A stretch of DNA of 64,000 nt from Streptomyces sp. NBC_00377. GTDB taxonomy: Bacteria; Actinomycetota; Actinomycetes; Streptomycetales; Streptomycetaceae. The notes under the pieces are model-generated. The model was not told where the DNA came from, did not search any database, and saw nothing but the letters and a program-made list of their open reading frames with translations. Each line of letters opens with the position of its first letter. Position 1 is the first letter of the stretch. This document shows, in pieces, positions 59,425-64,000 of this stretch. Made by a program: the position numbers and the translations under genes. The DNA lies in assembly GCF_036075115.1 (NCBI RefSeq), contig NZ_CP107958.1:5270001-5334000 (forward strand), given 5' to 3'.

Positions 59425-59892
59425 TCAGCGGGCGCGGTCCGCCGCGTCCTGTGCCCGTTGCGCGAGCCCCCACAGGTCCTCGCGCAACCGCGCGACGTCC
59501 GCCGCCTCCAGCCCCGTCGACGCGAGCAGGTCGCCGGGCACGCGCTCCGCGCGCCCCTTCAGTTCCTCCCCGCGCCCGGTGCACGCGACGAGCACCGAGC
59601 GCTCGTCCCGCGCCGAGCGCTCCCGGCGTACCAGCCCCGCCGTCTCCAGCCGCTTCAGGAGCGGCGACATCGTGCCGTAGTCGAGGCGCAGGGCCGACGC
59701 CAGCTCCTTGACGGTCGTCTCACCGCGCTCCCACAGGACCAGCAGCACCAGGTACTGGGGGTAGGTGAGCCCCAGTTCGTCCAGGAGCGGCCGGTACGCG
59801 GCCGTCACCGCGCGTTGGGCCGCGTACAGCGCGAAGCACAGCTGCTCGTCCAGGAGCAGCGTGCCGGCGGCGGTGGGTGCCTCGTTCGTCAC
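59425..59892 (-). CDS. ohrR: MarR-family organic-peroxide sensor (OhrR)
   Basis: 155 aa. It belongs to the OhrR branch of MarR: the peroxide-sensing Cys is at residue 19 in DEQLCFALYAAQRAV, the HTH is TTVKELASALRLDYGTMSPL, and the wing RERSARDERSVLV follows. Oxidation of the Cys would release the DNA and derepress ohr. Unusually, its GTG start overlaps the stop codon of the cbiO gene (GTGA), so its translation is coupled to the cobalt-transport operon. Confidence 0.9.
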   Translation of the reverse strand: MTNEAPTAAGTLLLDEQLCFALYAAQRAVTAAYRPLLDELGLTYPQYLVLLVLWERGETTVKELASALRLDYGTMSPLLKRLETAGLVRRERSARDERSVLVACTGRGEELKGRAERVPGDLLASTGLEAADVARLREDLWGLAQRAQDAADRAR

Positions 59893-60689
59893 GCGCCCAT
59901 TGTGGCCGAGCGCGGGTCGAACCCGAAGGGCAGCTCCAGGCGATGGGCGCGCATGAGGGTGTCGTCGGCGAGCAGATCGCCGGTCCGGCCGTCCGCCGCG
60001 ATCACGCCCTCGCTGAGGATCAGCGCCCGCGGGCACAGCTCCAGGGCGTACGGCAGGTCGTGCGTGACCATGAGCACGGTGACGTCCAACGAGCGCAGGA
60101 TGTCCGCCAGTTCGCGGCGCGAGGCGGGGTCGAGGTTGGAGGACGGCTCGTCCAGGACGAGGATCTCCGGCTCCATCGCGAGCACCGTCGCGACGGCCAC
60201 CCGGCGCCGCTGGCCGAAGGACAGGTGGTGCGGCGGGCGGTCCTTGAACTCGGCCATGCCGACCTGTGCGAGCGCGTGGTCGACCCGCGCCTCCAGCGCG
60301 GCCCCCTTCAGTCCGGCGGCCGCCGGTCCGAACGCCACGTCCTCGCGGACCGTCGGCATGAACAACTGGTCGTCCGGGTCCTGGAAGACGATGCCCACCC
60401 TGCGGCGGATCTCGGCCATGTGCTGCTTGCCGACGGGCAGCCCGGCCACCGTCACCGTGCCCGCGCCGCCGGTCAGGATCCCGTTGAGGTGCAGCACGAG
60501 GGTCGTCTTGCCGGCGCCGTTGGGGCCGAGCAGCGCGACCCGCTCGCCTCGCGCGACGGCGAAGTCCACGCCGAACAGGGCCTGGTGGCCGTCGGGGTAG
60601 GCGAAGGCCAGCCCGGCCACTTCCAGGGAGGGCGCGGGCGTCACGGCGTCGGTCACGGGGTCGGTCACTGGGTCGGTCACAGGGCCCAT
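59889..60689 (-). CDS. cbiO: Energy-coupling ATPase of the cobalt/nickel transporter (CbiO)
   Basis: 266 aa from the ATG at 60689, which overlaps the cbiQ end by 13 nt. Walker A is GPNGAGKTT, the Q-loop VFQDPDDQLF (the DDQ form typical of ECF ATPases), the signature LSFGQRRRVAVA and Walker B ILVLDEPSSNLDP. The N-terminus is a short VTD repeat (VTDPVTDPVTD). It powers uptake through CbiM/CbiQ. Its stop codon overlaps the ohrR start. Confidence 0.94.
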   Translation of the reverse strand: MGPVTDPVTDPVTDAVTPAPSLEVAGLAFAYPDGHQALFGVDFAVARGERVALLGPNGAGKTTLVLHLNGILTGGAGTVTVAGLPVGKQHMAEIRRRVGIVFQDPDDQLFMPTVREDVAFGPAAAGLKGAALEARVDHALAQVGMAEFKDRPPHHLSFGQRRRVAVATVLAMEPEILVLDEPSSNLDPASRRELADILRSLDVTVLMVTHDLPYALELCPRALILSEGVIAADGRTGDLLADDTLMRAHRLELPFGFDPRSATMGA

Positions 60690-61438
60690 CCCAACACGCA
60701 GACCACGAGGGCGGCGAACGGGAGGGCCAGCGCGTGCGACCACTGCGCCCGCGACGCGGTCACCTCGTCGATCACCGGCATCGAACCGGCGTACCCCCGG
60801 CTGACCATGGCCAGGTGCACGCGCTCCCCGCGTTCGTAGGAGCGGATGAACAGCGCGCCCGCCGACTTCGCGAGCACCCCCCAGTGCCGCACGCCCCGCG
60901 CCTCGAACCCCCGCGACTCCCGGGCGATCCGCATGCGCCGCATCTCGTCCGTGATGACGTCGCCGTAGCGGATCATGAAGGAGGCGATCTGCACGAGCAA
61001 CGGCGGCAGCCGCAGCCGTTGCAGGCCGAGAAGCAGCTCACGCAGCTCCGTGGTGGACGCCAGCAGGACGGAGGCGGCGACACCCAGAGTGCCCTTCGCG
61101 AGGACGTTCCAGGCGCCCCACAGCCCGTTGACGCTGAGCGACAGCCCGAGGACGTCCACCCGCTCGCCCTGCGCCACGAACGGCATCAGCACCGCGAACG
61201 CGACGAACGGCACCTCGATCAGCAGCCGTTTGAGCAGGAAACCGGTGGGCACGCGCGCGTGCTGCGCGACGAGGGCCAGCAGGAGCGCGTACAGGGCGAA
61301 CGCCCACATCGCCTCGCGCGGTGTCGACACCACGACCACCACGAAGGCGAAGGCGGCGGCGAGCTTGGTGTGCGGCGGCAGGCCGTGCACGGGTGAGTGC
61401 CCGTGCCGGTAGAGCCGGTGCGCGTGACCTGCGCCCAC
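60677..61438 (-). CDS. cbiQ: Cobalt/nickel ECF transporter T component (CbiQ)
   Basis: 253 aa. Five or six hydrophobic helices carry the coupling motifs ARESRGF (AxxxRG) and AMVSRGYAGS, which dock on the ATPase. The gene starts at a GTG 4 nt after cbiM ends and overlaps cbiO. The His-rich N-terminus (GHAHRLYRHGHSPVHGLPPH) fits metal handling. Confidence 0.94.
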   Translation of the reverse strand: MGAGHAHRLYRHGHSPVHGLPPHTKLAAAFAFVVVVVSTPREAMWAFALYALLLALVAQHARVPTGFLLKRLLIEVPFVAFAVLMPFVAQGERVDVLGLSLSVNGLWGAWNVLAKGTLGVAASVLLASTTELRELLLGLQRLRLPPLLVQIASFMIRYGDVITDEMRRMRIARESRGFEARGVRHWGVLAKSAGALFIRSYERGERVHLAMVSRGYAGSMPVIDEVTASRAQWSHALALPFAALVVCVLGWAL

Positions 61439-61442
61439 GCCG

Positions 61443-62516
61443 TCAGGCGCTCTCTGCGGCCGTGGGCGACACGTCGCCGGCGGTCCGGCGCCTGCGCACC
61501 GCCCAGAACACCGTGCTGCCCGCGACGACGGTCGCGCCGACGCCGATCACGCCCGCGAGGCCGCCGGACAGGCGTGCGTTCGTCACGTCCTTGACGCCGT
61601 AGTCGGCGAGCGGGGAGTCGGCGGAGGCGTGCTCCTCGGCCTTCTCGTCGATGCCCTTGTCGGCGGCGACCTTCTCCAGGCCGTCGGGGTTCGCGGAGGC
61701 GTAGAAGCTGACGAAGCCGGCCAGGACGAGGGAGGTGACCAGACCCGTCACCCACAGCGTGCGCCGGGAGGTGCGCGCCGCCACGGGCGCGGTGCCCGCG
61801 CCGGCCGGCGTCCCCTCGGCCGCCGGGGCGTCGACGAGTTCGCCGTGCACCCGCAGCTGGAGCTTCTGCCGCAGATCGCGCGCGCCGTAGACCAGATCCG
61901 GCCGTACGGCGACGACGGCTCCCACGGTCAGCGCGGTGATCACGGCCTCGCCGATGCCGATCAGCACGTGCACGCCGATCATCGCGGTGGCCACCCTGCC
62001 GATCGCCACGTCGGTGGTGCCGCCGATCCAGTACAGGAGCGTGAAGGCCACGGCGGCGGCGGGCACGGACAGCGCGGCGGCGACGAAGGACGCGGCCGTG
62101 AGGGACCGGCGGCCACGCGGCAGCACCTTCACCAGGGCCCGGAAGACGGCGTACGACACGACCGTCGTGACGATCGCCATGTCGGTGACGTTCACGCCGA
62201 GCGCGGTCAGCCCGCCGTCGGCGAAGAGGATGCCCTGCATCAGCAGGACCACGGACACGCACAGGACCCCGGTGTAGGGGCCCACGAGTATCGCGGCGAG
62301 TGCGCCGCCGAGCAGATGTCCGCTGGTTCCCGCGGCGACGGGGAAGTTCAGCATCTGCACGGCGAAGATGAACGCCGCGACGAGGCCGGCCAACGGCGCG
62401 GTCCGGTCGTCGAGCTCGCGGCGCGCGCCGCGCAGGCTCACGGCGATGGCGCCGGCGGCGACGACCGCGGTCACGGCGGAGGTCGGGGCGTTGATGAATC
62501 CGTCGGGTACGTGCAC
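61443..62516 (-). CDS. cbiM: Cobalt/nickel ECF transporter substrate component CbiM (fused with CbiN-like part)
   Basis: 357 aa. The N-terminal MHVPDGFINAPT carries the metal-binding N-terminus and His2 that CbiM uses to chelate Co2+/Ni2+. About seven helices follow to residue ~210, with MLNFPVAAGTSGHLLGGAL including the second conserved His. After a linker, two more helices flank SFYASANPDGLEKVAADKG, a CbiN-like C-terminal extension. This removes the need for a separate cbiN. It is the first gene of cbiMQO. TATCAT is 6 nt before the GTG, so the mRNA is probably leaderless. Co or Ni specificity is not resolved. Confidence 0.94.
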   Translation of the reverse strand: MHVPDGFINAPTSAVTAVVAAGAIAVSLRGARRELDDRTAPLAGLVAAFIFAVQMLNFPVAAGTSGHLLGGALAAILVGPYTGVLCVSVVLLMQGILFADGGLTALGVNVTDMAIVTTVVSYAVFRALVKVLPRGRRSLTAASFVAAALSVPAAAVAFTLLYWIGGTTDVAIGRVATAMIGVHVLIGIGEAVITALTVGAVVAVRPDLVYGARDLRQKLQLRVHGELVDAPAAEGTPAGAGTAPVAARTSRRTLWVTGLVTSLVLAGFVSFYASANPDGLEKVAADKGIDEKAEEHASADSPLADYGVKDVTNARLSGGLAGVIGVGATVVAGSTVFWAVRRRRTAGDVSPTAAESA

Positions 62517-62537
62517 CCGTCGATGATAGGGGCTTAA

Positions 62538-62552
62538 TGCGAATGGTTCGCA
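62538..62552. promoter_or_regulatory. Fur-family-like operator before cbiM
   Basis: TGCGAA-TGG-TTCGCA at 62538-62552 is a perfect dyad with AA/AG outside, in the style of Fur/Zur/Nur boxes. It lies just upstream of the putative -10 (62523-62528) of cbiM, covering the spacer/-35 region. The nickel sensor Nur or another metal sensor could bind here. Confidence 0.5.
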
Positions 62553-62698
62553 AGAGCGAGAGGCTTGTTCATGCCGACCCGTGTATCGCGCAGGTGATAT
62601 ATGCCCGTACAGGAAGCGCGATCCGCAAAATATGCGACATTGGAGGGAAGCGGATTCATGGCTTCCGCACAGATCACCCTGCGTGAGAGGGCCGGTCG

Positions 62699-63049
62699 AT
62701 GGACGTAGTCGAGCAGTACGCGCGAGCCCACATCGTGAACGACGCCGGCCGGATCGGGGAAGACGCGGCCGTACCCGTCGTCCTGCGCTACGACCCCGGG
62801 GAACCCCGATCGGTCCGCGTCGGGCTGCCCGACCGCCGGGAGTGGACGTTCTCCCGCGCCCTTCTCGAACAGGGGCTGCGCGCCCCGGCCGGTACCGGAG
62901 AGGTGCGGATCTGGCCGTGCGGACGGGTCCAGGCCGTCGTCGAGTTCCACTCCGCGCACGGCGTCTCGGTCGTGCAGTTCGAGTCGAAGACGCTGCTGCG
63001 GTTCCTGCGGCGCACCTACACGGCGACGGCGCAGCCCGTCACGCACTGA
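62699..63049 (+). CDS. ssgE: SsgA-like sporulation/cell-wall protein, probably SsgE
   Basis: 116 aa. It is an SsgA-like protein (SALP): VPVVLRYDPGEPRSVRVGL, WTFSRALLEQGLRAPAGTG, EVRIWPCGRVQAVVEFHSAH and LLRFLRRTYTA follow the family pattern RYD...W-F-R-LL--GL--P-G-GDVR-WP. SALPs occur only in sporulating actinomycetes and guide peptidoglycan enzymes during septation and spore maturation. In S. coelicolor, SsgE (SCO3158 by memory) next to a PBP gene controls spore separation, and the same neighbour is present here. The ATG at 62699 has GAGAGG 7 nt upstream. Confidence 0.78.
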   Translation: MDVVEQYARAHIVNDAGRIGEDAAVPVVLRYDPGEPRSVRVGLPDRREWTFSRALLEQGLRAPAGTGEVRIWPCGRVQAVVEFHSAHGVSVVQFESKTLLRFLRRTYTATAQPVTH

Positions 63050-63158
63050 GGGCCGCCCGTTCGGACCGGACCGCAGACGTGTGGGGCACGCGCCTCTGCG
63101 GCGAGCCGTCCCGTCGCCTCCTCCGGCCTGATCCGAGAGACAGAACCCCAGCCGGGTC

Positions 63159-64000
63159 TCAGCCGCCCATCCGCAGCAGCGACGCCACGATCGGACCGGC
63201 CGTGTCGCCGCCGTGGCCGCCCGCCTGGACGACACCGGCGGCCGCCAGGTCGCCGCGGTAGGCGGTGAACCAGCCGTTGGGCTTGTCCTGGCTGTCGACC
63301 TCCGCCGAGCCCGTCTTGGCGCCGTAGTCGGGGCCCAGACCGGACATGGCCTCGGCGGCGGTGCCGGCCGCGGCCGTGTAGTTCATCAGCTCCCGCAACT
63401 GCGACACCGTGGACGAGGACATCGTGCGCGAGGCCTTCGCCAGCGTGCGGCCGTCCACCGACGGGGCGACCAGGTACGGCTGGTGGAAACTGCCCGCCTT
63501 CACGGTGGCGGCGACCGACGCCATGTTCAGCGGGTTCATCCGGACGCCGCCCTGGCCGATCAGCGACGCCGCCATCTGGGCCGCCGACTGCACCGGCACC
63601 GAGCCGTCGAAGGACGGCACGCCGATGGCCCAGTTGTTCATCGACAGCCCGAACACCTGCTGCGCCTGCTTGGTCAGGCTGTCGTTGCTCAGCTCGGGCG
63701 CCTGGCTGATGAAGGCGGTGTTGCAGGAGCGGGCGAAGCTCGCCTTGAACGTGCCGCCGGTGATCTGGAAGTCGTCGTCGTTGTGGAACTTCCAGCCGCC
63801 GTAGGTGAACGTCTTCGGGCAGGGGTGCACCTTGTCCGCCGACGCGAGGTCCTTCTCGATGAGCAGCGACGAGGTGATCACCTTCATGGTGGAACCGGGC
63901 GCCAGCGAGCCGTTGAACGCGGTGTTGAAGCCGTGACCGGCGTTCGCCACCGCGAGGATCTCGCCGGTCGAGGGCCGCATCACGACCACCGACGAGCGCG
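63159..64000 (-). CDS. Penicillin-binding protein (transpeptidase domain), 5' end outside window
   Basis: The C-terminal 280 residues or so are visible; the start lies beyond the right edge. The transpeptidase motifs are SxxK as GSLAPGSTMKVITSS, SxN as ARSCNTAFI and KTG as YGAKTGSAEVDSQ. Together with MVVMRPSTGEILAVAN this is a class B type PBP that cross-links peptidoglycan outside the membrane. It faces ssgE convergently, as the S. coelicolor SCO3157 locus does by memory. The N-terminal part that would define the subclass is not visible. Confidence 0.9.
   Translation of the reverse strand, partial: RSSVVVMRPSTGEILAVANAGHGFNTAFNGSLAPGSTMKVITSSLLIEKDLASADKVHPCPKTFTYGGWKFHNDDDFQITGGTFKASFARSCNTAFISQAPELSNDSLTKQAQQVFGLSMNNWAIGVPSFDGSVPVQSAAQMAASLIGQGGVRMNPLNMASVAATVKAGSFHQPYLVAPSVDGRTLAKASRTMSSSTVSQLRELMNYTAAAGTAAEAMSGLGPDYGAKTGSAEVDSQDKPNGWFTAYRGDLAAAGVVQAGGHGGDTAGPIVASLLRMGG

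Noticed and set aside
62517..62698. Cobalamin riboswitch upstream of cbiM
   Set aside because: The space between the cbiM start and ssgE is short and lacks the conserved B12 box; cbiM appears leaderless with a protein operator instead.

Overview
The window is high-GC chromosomal DNA of a Streptomyces. The evidence is the strongly G/C-biased third codon positions, the principal-type sigma factor HrdD, the division protein SepX/GlpR, an SsgA-like sporulation protein and many coupled GTGA/ATGA starts. From memory, the gene order follows a core-chromosome segment of S. coelicolor running from about SCO3207 (left) to SCO3157 (right), anchored by hrdD and ssgE. I could not run an alignment to confirm this. 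No prophage, secondary-metabolite cluster or CRISPR array is visible. The only mobile trace is one MITE-like element.

Layout. 1-9.6 kb: a secreted M6-type metalloprotease (cut by the left edge), a TetR/DHA2-MFS pair, a divergent MarR / LigB-type dioxygenase pair, an acetyltransferase, hrdD with a clear SigR-type promoter, a TetR regulator and a WYL regulator. 9.6-19.4 kb: a second DHA2 exporter, a CoaD-like adenylyltransferase, the fructose PTS operon fruR-fruK-fruA, two small Streptomyces-type proteins and an L,D-transpeptidase lipoprotein. 19.6-28.1 kb (mostly minus strand): an S58 self-processing peptidase, LtrA, MscL, a SAF-domain protein, MtnP, FmdB (behind a CIRCE-like element), an MFS exporter and a CvrA-type antiporter. 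28.4-37.6 kb: a penicillin-acylase-type hydrolase, 5-formyl-THF cyclo-ligase, then galU-glp-moaC-mog-rimJ-sepX/glpR and tRNA-Ala(CGC). 37.6-48 kb: a MacB-type ABC exporter, an acetyltransferase, exonuclease III, a MerR regulator divergent from a coupled monooxygenase-hydrolase-SDR cassette, a PGER-repeat micro-protein and the MITE. 48-64 kb: a tricorn-type protease, a TetR/MMPL pair, YbaK, a DMT permease, arylamine N-acetyltransferase, a DUF1876 protein, a class-C beta-lactamase-fold hydrolase, ohr, ohrR, cbiO-cbiQ-cbiM, SsgE and a penicillin-binding protein (cut by the right edge).

How the genes work together. Fructose is taken up and phosphorylated by FruA, phosphorylated again by FruK, and the operon is controlled by FruR. 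The galU-to-sepX block couples a nucleotide-sugar enzyme and molybdenum-cofactor genes to the gephyrin-like Glp and its membrane receptor GlpR/SepX, which act in division and polar growth. Cobalt/nickel uptake (CbiMQO) is translationally coupled to the peroxide sensor gene ohrR. Efflux pumps sit next to dedicated TetR or WYL repressors with visible operators. About a dozen genes carry a TAnnnT hexamer 6-8 nt before the start codon and no Shine-Dalgarno sequence, so they are probably leaderless.
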